Source: Litomosoides sigmodontis
Taxonomy: Eukaryota > Nematoda > Chromadorea > Rhabditida > Onchocercidae
Length of the DNA stretch: 64,000 nt
Assembly: GCA_963070105.1 (NCBI GenBank)
Contig: OY718804.1
Location: 4,797,317 to 4,861,316, forward strand
Direction of reading: 5' to 3'
Below are positions 32,235-49,700 of this stretch, piece by piece (positions within the stretch are counted from its first letter, which is position 1; the number at the start of each line of letters is the position of its first letter). Below the pieces are notes generated by a model. It worked only from the letters and a program-made list of their open reading frames with translations. It was not told where the DNA came from and ran no database searches. Position numbers and translations under genes: made by a program.

Positions 32235-33151
32235 GACGGTGACGCATACTGATCACAACAACAGCTACACGCACACACGCACTCCTTCTAGCTTAGTTTT
32301 CATCGTCAGAACGAACTAAACTAGGTGATATAAAATGTGTTTGGAGAGAGGAGAAGAGAGGAGAGGGAAGAGAACACGAGGAGAGACAGAAATAGGAAAA
32401 AATTGAGAAAGTAAAATGAAAAATTCATAAATGTAATTTCAAATTTCTGAACTTATAATAGGAACGAATTGATTGGAAGTGTCCGGTCGATTTTAAATCA
32501 ATGCAGTCGTAGATTGATTTGCTTACGTGTTAATTTTATCTCTTCTGAATCATACGCTTTTAATTTTGCTAATTATGCTGAAACGAAATGAGTATTTGAT
32601 AATGTTACAGCAAATAATTTAATCGGAAATCATTGTATTTTGAGTCCTACTCCATATTCCAATATATATATACATATATATATATGCACGTAGGCGTATT
32701 TTTATTAAGCAAATGACTAAATTTTGTTTATATGCGAAACTTGATAACTAACTTTCTTTTGTCGAAATGATATTATTTTAGTTGCTATTAACCTTATTGC
32801 TATTTGAGTTTTGTTAGAGTTAATTGTTGTGAAAATTTAAACGATTTAAACGTGCACACTAACAAACGTCTTGGTGATAGTTATTACTTTTTTTATGCTC
32901 GAATAATTTAATATTTCAAGAAACAACGAAAAAAACCGTTGGAAAATTTGCAAAATTAATTTCAGAATTATTGCGTAATATCAGACATTCTTACACGTAC
33001 TTCCCCTCCACTCCTTTTTCTATTTACGTATAATATCAATAATTAGCGCATCTTCATCTATGCAGAGGTGTGTGTGTGCGTGTGTGCGTGTACGTGTGTG
33101 CGTGTGCGTGTGTGAATTGTTAAAAATTTTAGGATTAAAAAAGTTTTACAA
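32235..33151. promoter_or_regulatory. Shared divergent promoter region of daf-2 and the PPP gene
   Basis: A 917-bp interval separates the distal daf-2 start codon (minus) from the phosphatase start codon (plus). It contains a purine-rich GAGAGA stretch (32340-32400), a TA-rich patch (32661-32685) and a GT/GC-repeat (33067-33114). An acceptor-like TTTTAG at 33127-33132 lies 19 nt before the phosphatase ATG and may be an SL site. No TATA or named motif is claimed. Confidence 0.5.
33067..33114. repeat. GT/GC dinucleotide repeat
   Basis: Imperfect gtgtgtgcg-type alternating purine-pyrimidine run about 40 bp upstream of the phosphatase start; a sequence type prone to Z-DNA. Confidence 0.9.
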
Positions 33152-37248
<4,097 letters not shown>

Positions 37249-37384
37249 AACAAACAAATTATTTTCTTCGCTACTCTGCCTTTCAGTAGTATCGGGTCAG
37301 CATAATGTGAGCAGAGTGCAGATAATCAAGTCAATATGAATGTTCTGTTTAACAAAAAGCATTATATGCCGTGGATGAGACTTT

Positions 37385-37390
37385 TTTATT
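37385..37390 (-). terminator. Poly(A) signal of the TMEM131 gene
   Basis: Minus-strand AATAAA, 76 nt beyond the TMEM131 stop codon, in the 217-bp gap between the two convergent genes. Confidence 0.6.
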
Positions 37391-37465
37391 TACATTAAAT
37401 GTGAGCAACAGTTTTTAATTTACTTAATTCACGTTCACATTATCATTTTGCAATTTCAATGCAAA

Positions 37466-40400
37466 TTATGAGCACTTTTCTCTATTGTCATCAAGTGAAA
37501 ACATTTTGGTCCAGTAGATAGCAGCAGAGTTCGGATCTAGCTTTGATCTACTGTTCCGAGATGTTACTTCGGATGTTGAGCGTGGATCTCTGGCCCAAAT
37601 GTTCGCCGAACGCCGACCAAAAAGACTTCCAGAAAGTCCTAGTGGATCATCAATGAAGGCATTATGACAGTGCATTTCCTGTACCTCATCGGATCTTGCT
37701 TGTCGAGATGATAGTGTGGGATGTTGCGATGAAAAAACTGGCCCTGGAAGAATTTCCGAATGAAAATACAATTAATACGAATATTGTTGAACCGAATAAT
37801 TAAGTGAAAGTAGAAACAATTTTCAAATGGTATTCAAGATTAAAGAAATTCAACTGATCAAGAATTGAAAGGCTAAATGGACGAAGTGATTCTATAAAAT
37901 TACATTCAGCGCTTGAGGTCGGTAGCTGCTCAACAGAATCGTCCGCTAGTTCAAAGGACCGGCTATTACTTGTTGAAGTAGGTGGCACCTGCCAAATACT
38001 GTAATTGCTTCCTTGCTTATCATAATCATGATCACAAAAATATTCCGATAGTGATGGAAGTTTAAGATTAAAACCTGGCCAAATCTCTTCTTTCTCTCCT
38101 AAAAAAAATTTATATTTGGATAAACATCCCAATTTTTTGAAAATATATATGATTTTGTAGGTGATATACCTTAAGTACAGTCTACCTCGCGAGACCAGTT
38201 ACATGTTATCTATTCGAATCAAATGTGCAAGTTCTTCATATTCGTATATTGCATTAAATACAAAATTTTGCGACAACCAGATTCTGGAAGACTAATAACT
38301 TAAGCGGATCGAAAATCTTAGCATTCGAACAAATATGTATTCAACCGAATTCAAAAACTAGACTGACCAACTATGAGAATAACAAATCCAATGCCCATGT
38401 TGTAACCATAATGTCTATGAAACGAACCCTTTAGTTGTTTGTTTCTCAAATACTGATCTTCAGCTATTTTTCGTTCCCTCTGTAATTGCTCGATGAATGC
38501 ACTTGGCCGACTACCCCTTCGCTTGTAATCATTTCGCTGAGAACAAACTGGACTCAACATTTCTGTAACAGAATGTTCGACAAATTTCAGATTAAGAAAT
38601 TCGATGTTTTATTAATACTTCGCTACTAGAATGTTTTTCTAATTCAAATAGTTTTCATTTTTAAATCCCCAATGTCAACAATATGCCAAAAAATTTACCA
38701 TTTCCAGCAAAAGCTTCTTGTTTTCTTCGCGGATTCTTCCCATGTTCTGGCGGAATTGAACAAACAGTGGTCACAGGCAGCGATGAAGGTAATCCTAGTG
38801 AGAATTGGTGCGGTGATAATTTTTTTTCCGGTGAAAATAAACATGCGGCAGCATCGGCTAAGGCAGTAAAATCCTCGTCGACATTTCTGTCTAAAATAAA
38901 AGTGAAAGGAAGGTAAATATTTGGTTATTACAGCAATTAAAAATTATTTGTGTCCATACATAAAACTATATGGCATAAATGCTTGTTTGTTATAACTAAA
39001 AGTTCCCAACTGACTACCTGATATTTTTTATTTATCAATGATAAATAAATAAACAACTTGTTTAATGGAAATGCAAAAGAGGACAACTTTAATACGAGCT
39101 GTCGATCAATTAAACCATTCGGCATCGCTGATATTTTACGATCAAAACAAAGCCTTAAGAAATTAGAAAAACTTGCGATTTAATATAGCAGGGCCATCTG
39201 CCCACTCCGGCGGAGCACTCGCATCACTTAATTCTGCTTCTGATCTAAAGGCCCATCATTTATACACGAAAAAGAAAAAAGACTAAATTCGAAAATTCCT
39301 AAATTGATCAAGACCGAGTAAATACATAATCAAGTTATGCTTAGCAGTTACCATCAAACAGCCCAAAGAAATTTGGAATAATATTGGATCTGTTTATGAA
39401 ACGGAGCACTTTCTGTATTGAAATTTTAACCTTTCATCAACAGTCTCCTCGTAATGTATTGGAAACCACTCGTAACCACTGTCGCTGTTTTCTATCGTCT
39501 GAAGAGTGGTAACACTGTGCGATATATAACTCGGCTCTCGTTTCTTGATGTCTCGTAAACCCGGATTTTCATGTTTGCTAATTAGACCTGTATTTTTGAC
39601 ACAACCGCTAGGACTGCCTGAATGCCATGGGATCGTGGTAGCTTCCGTAACAGCTATGGATCGTAGTATACTTGAATCTTAAATTAATTTTTGGCTTATT
39701 TTACTTCATACTACGTATAGTTAGTAGCAGCGGTTTCACTTCTATTTTCGTATTCCATGCAATACCACCAAATAAATCATCATGGCGAAAATGGTCATGA
39801 TGATGGAATCATTCAAAAGATTTCGTGTGCTATTTTAGTAATACTTCAGTGGTATTTATATACATGTGGTACAATCAATAATTATGTGCGAGTTTTAAGT
39901 TTCAAAGTCATCAAGATGCTACGGTTTCTAATAAAAACCTTAATCACTAAATCAGTAAAATGATAATAACAAGCCCTAGTAGCGAAAATATATGTAGATC
40001 AATCAAAACTACACATCAAAATTATATTTTCTTTTGTTTTGAAATACTGATTTTACCTGTTCGGCTTTCTTTCACTTCTTTCGCCTTTAGAAATGATGTT
40101 CTTCCAGCATTTGCCTAAAAACGATATACGGATATTTAAAAATAAAAATGTGATTTTTGCACAGAAAGTTGCAACACATAAAAAAAAACTTCAGTCCTTT
40201 TTTACATTAGTTTTGAGCAGCACTAAATCATACCTTTTCTTTTGAGGATCTGCACGATCCATTGACAGATAAATTCTTCGAGGAATTATTGTTATGTGGT
40301 GTGTGTCCGGTTGAATATGGCAACAAGCCAGAGCTACAACATTTTAGATGTGGTAACCATGAGCGAATACGTTTAAACAGAAAGGATACAATAAGCATAA

Positions 40401-40796
40401 TACCCAATTCCTATAGAGCATTAGTTTCCCATGATTCAGCTGGGGCTTTCCTTTATCTTCGATCACGTATAAATGGGTTTTTTTTTAATAAAAACAAAAA
40501 TTTCTTCACTTCACCATCGCCTTCCTCCCACAACATAATTTGATAATGCACTGCTAAAAAACAAACTCAAAAAAATGCTAAGAAAAATAAGTACAATACC
40601 TTTTATATCTTTTATAACCATATTGTTTCCCTGCTGAACTCAATCCGTTACTTCCTGTGAGGGATGAATCGGACGGCGTCGATGTTGACTTACCGCTATC
40701 CAAAGAAGCACCTTTAGTACAAAAAATCGAGTCAGTATGACATTTAATCAATGCTTTCTTCTGGCGTGTTCTTCCGGGTTTTACTGTCACCCGCGT
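37466..40796 (-). other. TMEM131 cytoplasmic tail exons
   Basis: Exons 40600-40796, 40234-40333, 40057-40114, 39431-39677, 39173-39244, 38699-38886, 38368-38562 (or 38407-38562), about 37883-38098, 37466-37743. The tail is Ser/Asn-rich and low in complexity. Two blocks match vertebrate tails: SDASAPPEWADGP (human PPPEWDSVP) and SLFGRRSANIWARDP near the C-terminus (human GRRSSDPW). A phase gap between 41561 (phase 1) and 40796 (phase 0) implies a small missing exon; a 17-nt candidate lies near 41100-41120. Confidence 0.7.
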
Positions 40797-43700
40797 CTGA
40801 ATAAAAAGACTTAGAGGTAAGATAGCGTAAGGTTTGTTGTAGTGACACTCGCAAAAATGCTGCTAGAAGTAATCCTTTAATGGTAGCTTCAAGCAAACGT
40901 AACACGATCGAAAAATTGTAAATAGCGATGGTTTTTGGAAGAGATTTACAATTATATTATTTGCATGCTAATGCCATTATTAATTTTATCCATTAAAGTA
41001 GTGCCCGATAACAATACAAAGACTGAAAAACATTTAGAAAAATTAGTAAAAACAGAACTTACATCATCACCACGGAATTGCCATAAGAATGAAAACAACC
41101 ACAGAACACTGCTTGCCGTCTGCCAAAATGATCGTATCAAGAGATTCGAATCTTCTGAATAATGCAAAACATGGTGACGAGATGTTGATGATTTGAATTT
41201 TGCTAAAGAATTTCAAACGCTTCAGAAAAAAAAATCAAAAAGGAAACAAATAGGAGAAATTAAATGTTGGCTTTTTGTTAAGTAACAACTTTTACGCTAT
41301 CTGAATCACTGAACACACACTAACCTCATGACTACTAAAATTTCACACTGTGCCTCTGCAATTAATTTAGTACAAAGCTAATGCACTAAAATGAACAATG
41401 AAATTTAAAGTAACAAAGTAGCACTTCATTCACCTTTAGTTAATGTTAATAAAGCCGATAAACAATTATGGAAAACACAGCGTTAGACGTCTGACTAAGC
41501 TACCACCCTATTTAGAAAGAAAGGAATGAAAAAGGATATAAAGAGAAGAAAGTCTTTTACCACGAGTGCGGCGCATATGAACGACGTTTAGATCCAGGGA
41601 TCGTTGTATTTGGCCAAATTGCTGCCTTATACCACATGTAACCGTTCTATCAGCTTCCAAGTATGAACAAGCAACTGTACATATTAAACACAATCTGAAA
41701 TCAAAAATATAGCATTTAAAACCAGAATTCCGAAGAAACAGCAGTTATTAAAAAGGGATTGGATCAACTCTTGATCGCTTACCAGCTGCTGACAAATATT
41801 AGATAAATTATCTAAAGCCGATAAATCTTGAACCTCAAATTGCTAAACAAAAAATTTAATTTACTATTTGCCACAATAAATTAAACTTCAATGTTTACTG
41901 CAACAATTTTCGAAAAGCTCTCTTGATCAAATTTTTTTTCTCGTTGGAAGAAAGCTCACATTAAAGCAGATATACTGGAATAATACATAAAGTTTTCAAA
42001 ATGTGGACGTGGCAAAGCTGCATAACATTTTGATAGCATATGTCGTGGTATAGATGCGCCCATTGGAAAGATCCAAGGTGTCCCATTCATATGCATATAA
42101 AACTGCAATGCAGCTTCATTCCATGACATTAGGAAATCAGGTGTGTACCTAAAATTATACTAAAATTATTAATATTCCATCTTCTATTGATTTTTAGATG
42201 CTACAGAGCTATTTGTATGCTTCCAAACAACCGTAATAAATTTGGAACAATAAAATAGATGTTCAAAAATATATTCAATGAATGCATTGCAAAAACTGAC
42301 GCGATATCCAATATGTGTGTTTCATTCGGCTTAAGTCGAAATGGATGACAGTTTAGGATTCGGAAACCACGATTTCCACAGGGAACATTGTTGATGCTCA
42401 TGTTGATGACAGTGAATACTACTTCACCAGTATTCATGACTGTAAAGGAACGTTTCACAGTCAGTGTTGTGGAAAGTTTGTGTGTCAAACCTGAAATTAA
42501 AAACTTTCTTATAATTGTGTAGAGCCTATATTGCTCAAAATCTCCTTAATATCATTGATTAATAAAAATTAGGAACAAGATAGCATTTAAAATTGTTGAA
42601 TCTAGAAAAATGTAACGTTTTACAAAAGTTAAAACAAATTCAAACTGAAGCTCGAAATCAGTCACATATTTTAAAAGCTAAATTGTGAAGAAAACAAACG
42701 TTTTGGATTGTAACAATCTGAAAGATGATGCGGCTGTATTTCAAAGACCAATGGATCGCGAGCTCTAGAAGTATGACCTTCTACCTGCATATCCATGCGT
42801 GCTCCGCGACCATATAGTACAACTGGTTCCAAAACCGTCAAGTTATTACTTAAATTAGACTGCATTACACAAGCAAGAGGAAACTAAAAAGATTTCCTCG
42901 AACTTCTGGACCTCCTGAGTCCACCAGAACCTCGGTGTTCTCTAATCTTCAAAACGTGGGCTAAATTATTTTTATAAGGGCAGCTTCAAAAATCCCACTA
43001 AAAATAATACCGAATCAAAAGTAGCGACGATCGAAGAACATAATCAGAAGGTAGGAATCCAACACGAACACGTACTTTCATCCCCGGTTGTAGCAACATA
43101 GATAAGGTAAATCTGAAGGAAACGAAACATCAAATGAAAGTTTTGAAATTGCACAAATAACTGAAACACTCGGAGTAGCCAAACCGTTACTTTGGAATTG
43201 GTATTCCAAGAACGCTTTCCAGTTCTTCTCTTAATTTCGGTACTGGACTATCAGGTTTTAAAGTGAACAATTCCGTATCTCGTAAAGAAAACATCAACGT
43301 TTCATTCATTTCAATTGGCTGTGTAAGTGGTGAATCTAGCTCACTCCGAAAAAAATCAACCAGTGTATCAGCATCGGGATAAATGACCAGCGGTAACAAT
43401 TGCACAGCAACTGGTAAAGATGATGGATTCGTTAATGTTAAGTTCACAATCTGAAGTAAGATAGGAATCATGAAAAAAGCATAGATCAAATCGCAAAAAT
43501 TTTCAACTGCAAGTCAATACCGATAATAAACACAGATATACAATTTGTAAAAAACTAAATTTCAAACTGTGCAAAACGAACAGTAAAATTTCCCACAGCC
43601 GTTAGAGGGAAATGAACAGTTGAGCGAGTTAAAAGTTTTGGCCAAACAAGCTCTGTGGTCAATGGCACTTCCAAATGTTTGACCTGAAATTTAAAAAATA

Positions 43701-46700
43701 TAGAAGAAGTTAGAGTAAAATCATAATTTGATTCCATATATCTTGAAATCAAACCTAATCTGAAAAATTGAATTATTTAACTGCTCTACCTTATCGGTGT
43801 CAATAACGATGGTTTCATTAATAAAACTTTTGCCTTCAGCTTGTATCGTAAGAAATCTTCGTCGTAATCTGAAAATGAAATTTGAAACTTCATTGGTTAA
43901 TATTGAAAAAAGCAATATAAAAATAATGCCTAGAAAATGTAAACCCAAACCTGCTATACAAATAGTAATCAATCTCAGCTAGATTTTGTGGTAATTTCAC
44001 ACCATATGTAAACCACTGTCCATCGGCCGTGTGCAATGGCATACCTGAGTGAAAGAGGATATTTACTCTAGCAGTATGTTGTATTGTTTTGTTTCAAAAA
44101 CTGCTCCATCACTTTTATTGACAACGTTTCATTTATTCTAACCAGCACTGATCACTGTTCCGCTGTATCGGTCCATTCGACAATATATAAATTAATATAG
44201 CTTGACCTTCGCTGCAGCTTACTTGGATTAAGAGGAAAGTTTTCCGTCAAATGATAATCAAAAAAGAGACATACCGACGTAGCAATCATCTGTACAATTG
44301 ACACTTGGTATGACATGTACACGGCCAAGATCAGAAAGTGTTTTAGTTCTGATTACAGGAGTATTTTTTGTCGGTTCAAAAAACACTTTCCGATCCCCGA
44401 ATAATGATGAAATTCGCAAAACACGCATATCTTCCTCGAAGGTACTAAACAGCTAAAATATTTACCATGAATCTAGAAAACTGCTTACCTTCAATTTCCA
44501 AATTTTGCAGTGTATGAAGACTTAAAAGTTTAAGTGTAGCATTATTTAGAATCAAAAACATTTGTCGTGTGGAAGTGGAATAGTACAGCGACATTCACAT
44601 AATAAGAAACTAGCAAGTTGTCAAGGGCTGACGAAATGAATTTTCCAGAATAAAGTAGATTTCAACCTACCGCGAAAACTGGAAATGGTCGAAATAATAA
44701 GTACCAATCTTTTATATTTACCTTTAACGAATGTGAACTAATACGTCCAGGGAATGCATCAGGAAAAACGAGCTCTTCGGGTACTGCTATCACCGTACCT
44801 TGACCAATTGTATAAATTACTGGGAATGAACTGCAAAAGAAAAAGCTGAATTGAAAATGATACAAATAATGAGTACTAATGTCTTGTGTTGCGGAAATCT
44901 TGATACAATGTAATATAATCTTAAGTCGTTATCAGAGGAGAAATGACGGATATTATTTTACATTCACTATCCGAATATTGTCTTTTAATCCTTTTAATCC
45001 AAAAAAAAAAGAAAAGCAATATTGGGATTGTTGAAGGAAAATTTACGAGTATTCAAAATCAGTCTCGATCACGAATTCATCAGATAAAATCGTACGATCA
45101 GTTGGAGCTTGCAAAGTATATCTGAAGACCGCAAAACTCGAGCCAAGTAATAAAAAATCCTCACCCTTAAAAAATGTTTTAGGAGTTTGAAAAGAAGTTG
45201 TAAAATACTAAAAGCTGAATCATACGTGGACAGCGACGTTTACGGGCTCTTCGAAACCAATGTGTAAAGCAGGACTTACCAACTCACAGTTTGTCACCAT
45301 CTACTGAAGCGCTGTTAACGCCATAAAAACTATTAAAGCAAAAAGGAAAATATAAGTGTATGAACCTCACGATAAGCTTCCGATAATCTCGATTTCTTGT
45401 GGCTTGTCAAGTTTGAGGTCAAGTTGTTTTGTTCACTGGCATGTACACCCAATAATGATAATGTCGTTATTGATGGCAATGCTCGTCTTAAATTCTTTAT
45501 AGTAATAGCAACCGGATTCTCATTTATTACGGAGAACTGCAAAAAAAGGGCGACTTTAGGCAAGACAGAGCGTTTGTAATTATGGGATTAATTTTCTAAA
45601 TTCCTTTTTAAATCGATTCCTTAAAATCGAGGAAAAAGGAAGTTTTCGAAACAATGAACATATACCCATATTAGTAAACAATATGAATAAAAAGTTCCCT
45701 TTTTACAGATTTTTAATTAAGGTTATGTCCCTCCTTCCCCCTCGTTATTCCCTTTAACTTCACATTGCATTAAAAAAAACTTTTGCAATCGTCTTTCTTT
45801 GTCGGCTGTTAACTTAGTAGTAAACTTCAATTTCCACATCACCAGATGAAACACTCACCTGAATTGAGCGACTGTCACCTACATCGATAAGGCCAAAATT
45901 GAATTCCTTCTGATGTAATGAGTGCAAAACTACCTAAACAAGGCAAATGATGTCATAAAAGTATTAAACAAAATCTTAATTTCAAAGTAATATTAGCAAA
46001 GAGAGCATCATTTAGAAATACAACAGCCGATTTTGAATAAGTTTCTCACCAAACATCTTCCCGCCATTACAGATGATTTTCATTGCTTCCTAATGTATAT
46101 CATAAAACATCGAAGTGAAAAATGACGCTTAACATCATACAACAAATACTATGCCGAATTACTTGTCTTATTCGCCTCCACGCTATTTTATAAATTCAAA
46201 AATGCCAGAAAGTTTCACCTTTAATTTTCCGCTGAATATAATAAGTGGTATTTGAAATGTTGTGACATTGGTATGAACATTAAAAAATGTTACATAATCA
46301 TCTTCTTTCTTTGTTATATACTGCAAATAAATGGCAGGCTTCGTCTCGCCGGCAGTTATCGTCACCACATTGGAAATTAAGTTTGCCTAAACATGACGTG
46401 TTGTTAAGCAATTCATTCTTTAAAAAAAATTTCATGGGAAATGAAATATGGTAATTTTACCCGGAAATTTAAGCACAATGATAGATCTTCAGAATGCATA
46501 AAACCGAATATTTAATTTATCACAGTAAATCTCGGTTCCTGAATTAGAATAGTAAAACCACACTGGAAGCAAAATGAACAAATCTCTTGGCGATGACCAA
46601 CAATGGTTATTAGAACGGAACGCATATTCAGTTTTCCAAGCAATTAAACATTGATTACTTTAAAAAATTTTTGTGCCTCTGCATCTAAGCTTATTTTCCA

Positions 46701-49700
46701 CACAGCAACTCCAAATGGTAAATCGTTGGTTAATGAAATGCTCCGTGATATAGGAGGCTTAAGAAAGCTATGAAATGCTGTTTCTTCCACTTTCGGCTTT
46801 ATTGAACTGGAATCAGAGTATGTAAACAGTGGATAGAATATTAAGTGGACAGAATATTAATTTGCTACAGTATAGTTTGAAATGTTCAGAATGGACCAGA
46901 AAATTTTTATAATACAGATAAATTTACCCATAATAAACCTGCGCTGTATATGGTACGGTAACATATGTGCCACTGCGACTTTCAGCAACAATTTTTCCCT
47001 TATAACGAACTAATTTTGGTTTTTCTTCATTGACACGAAGTAATTTTGTGTCGAAAATGATTTTTGCTATTGCTTTCGGTGCGCCTATAAACGTGACATT
47101 TCAAATCTTCTCGAAATGACAATACAAAAATGACTTAAATTACATGATTGGTATTGTTAGTCTTTATTACGAGACTCCAACATGCCTGACGATATCGTAT
47201 TACTAATGCATTGTATTGATAGCCTAAGGAATTTCAGTGCTTGGGTTAAGCTGAGAAAAAATACCAGGTTGTTGTCTGGCTCCACACTTCACAGAAATTG
47301 GTGGCTTTGAAGCGAATTCCATATAAATACCGCTCGACTTTTCATTGCCTTCCAAATAAAGATTCTTAAAGAGGAAACCTGATCCATCTTCACATTTTGA
47401 ATAACTGTTGAGAATCAAATGTGAACAAAAAAGATAGTCTCATTTCCTTTTTGTCAGACGAATAGCTTATAAATCAGAAATAAGCATAAAATATTAATAA
47501 GTATTAAAAAAATTTTGCATACTCAATCATCTAAGAAGAAATTTGCACAACCAATCTTAAAAATACTTCATATATTATAAGCTATAAAGAAATTGCAAAA
47601 ATTTTCAGATTTAAATTAGAAACTATGTTGAGAATATTCGCAATTCTAGTTGCCTGATAACTGGAATTATTTGAAATTAACAGTAATACATTGTCACAGT
47701 ACCTCAATTTCGATCCCTTTTTCTAGCGTAGAGACGATTTCCAACATTACTTCAGAAGATTTGTCACCAAATCGAATTAAACCAAAATCTATCAAGTCCA
47801 CAACACTATATAATCCACGTTTCTTCGTAATCTCTACCTAAAAGAGCTTTACTATTCGCTTCACTGCAGTTCCTTTTCTTAACAGTAAAGCAAGAGCAGC
47901 CTTCATACATATCAGTACTGTCATATAGTGACCTACAGTTTACAATCTCGCGTCTTCAATTTTATACAATGGCTTACCTCAACAGAAACAATAAGTGTGT
48001 CCTCAATATGTTCCACACTTCCACTCGTCTGAAGTAAATGCTTTGATGAGTGTTTGTCAACCAATTTATGCCTCTTACGATTAGTTCTGATTTTTATATA
48101 AGCACTGGAATTCCGTTCTCGAGCACCAAGTAGTTTAGCATTCATTATAGTTTTCGTTTCATATGGAGCAATATCCTAGAAAAATGTTTTACTGAAATTC
48201 ACACCCATTAAACTGTGTTCAACAAAATGTAACTTAAAAAATAATGCCTTATGTCACTTTTTTACCACAGATCCACTTCATAAAATTTAGCGTCCCAAAT
48301 TATTCAAAAGCCGAACAAGTAGATCACAAAATTAATGTTTAATCTCAAAGCTAGAAAAATCGGGACTATATAACGGAAAAGAAGCTACACCATACCCATA
48401 ATGAAACTGGATGCTTAATTTCAGGAGCAACACCTGGTAACTCCAAATGCAAATCACTATCACTGGTGTATACTTCTGTGACACGTAATGTTGTTGGATG
48501 CGGATTGTGTAATTGAACTGGTGATACCAGTGTGCCATTAACTGGCATTTTCACACCAACTAATGGACGTATTCGATAAGCACTCTCTTTGCCCTTACCT
48601 TTAACCTATATTTAAAAATATTTTAGAATTTTTTATAATTCGATAATAGTAATTCTACAATGTTTGTCAGTTCATGAACAGGCATAAAAGGGATCCTCAA
48701 ACTTCTTTTTTAAAGGAAAGCTGGACCAATAAAGTAGTTATGAATGAAAAGAAAAGGCAGAGACCTATCAATAATAAGGTTAAAGTGCACATTTACTATC
48801 CTGTAACGGTTACATAAGAATACATACCGAATAAGTAAATGATCCCAATGATGAATGTATGATTAGTACGTTTTCGATTAAACCCTCTTGTCGAGGCATA
48901 AAGATTACGCTGAAAGTGGTCGACTCACCAGGATTTACGGTCTAAAATAAATGATGTCTCAAAAATCCTTTTCGCAAAGCTAAAGAATTTAGAATTCTTT
49001 TCAGGATAATATTTCACAATAACAAACAACTGCCCAAGGAACAGCAAAAGACGACTGTTTAAATAATAATGAGGCAATAAACATTCAGCTATTATTCTTC
49101 TAGTATTCTTATGTGTTGTGTACTCCCAGTTTTTAACTATTTAAAAGTGAAAAATTATTGTAAATTAATTTTGGTGCTCCTTCCAATAAAGAAAAATAAT
49201 AAAAAATTTTGCCTTCTGTTCAGGAAATGAGCAATGAAAATGAATGGTAGAGCCGGAAATTGCGTCGAAACGAACTGTTGAAGCAGTTGGATTATATATT
49301 CGAACTTCTTGCTGTTTTGTCACACCCACTGACCTAAGATTTCAAATGAGTGACATTCACTAAAAAAGATGTTATAAGTTTATTCAAATATCCCATCCAA
49401 CTTGAGGTTATTACTACCGCCTGATTCCATCTTGCTTTGCAATTTTACTCCACGCACCAAATGGAAAGGAAGAAGTGGAACAGAGCAACGAGAAAAATTG
49501 GACAATATTTCGTCTACCTATTTTTAACTGGTTTGTTACTGAGTTTATCCAAAAGCAGAACTCACTGTTCATCAAACTGCAGTTCGCTTGGAGTAAACTG
49601 CAACTGATTGTTAAGCATTATCCCATTTTGATCGGTACTGAAAAAATTTCTTCAATACATCACGGAAATGCATTAAAAAATTTACGAGCTAACTTATGCA

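Noticed and set aside
31984..32319. 111-codon plus-strand open frame ([11 protein letters not shown]...)
   Set aside because: It is antisense to the distal daf-2 signal-peptide exon; its composition is explained by that GC-richer exon and the frame has no recognisable domain.
46450..46640. Possible extra TMEM131 exon (acceptor TTCTAATTCAG)
   Set aside because: No frame fits in phase, and direct joining of 46659 to 46386 reproduces the human spacing.
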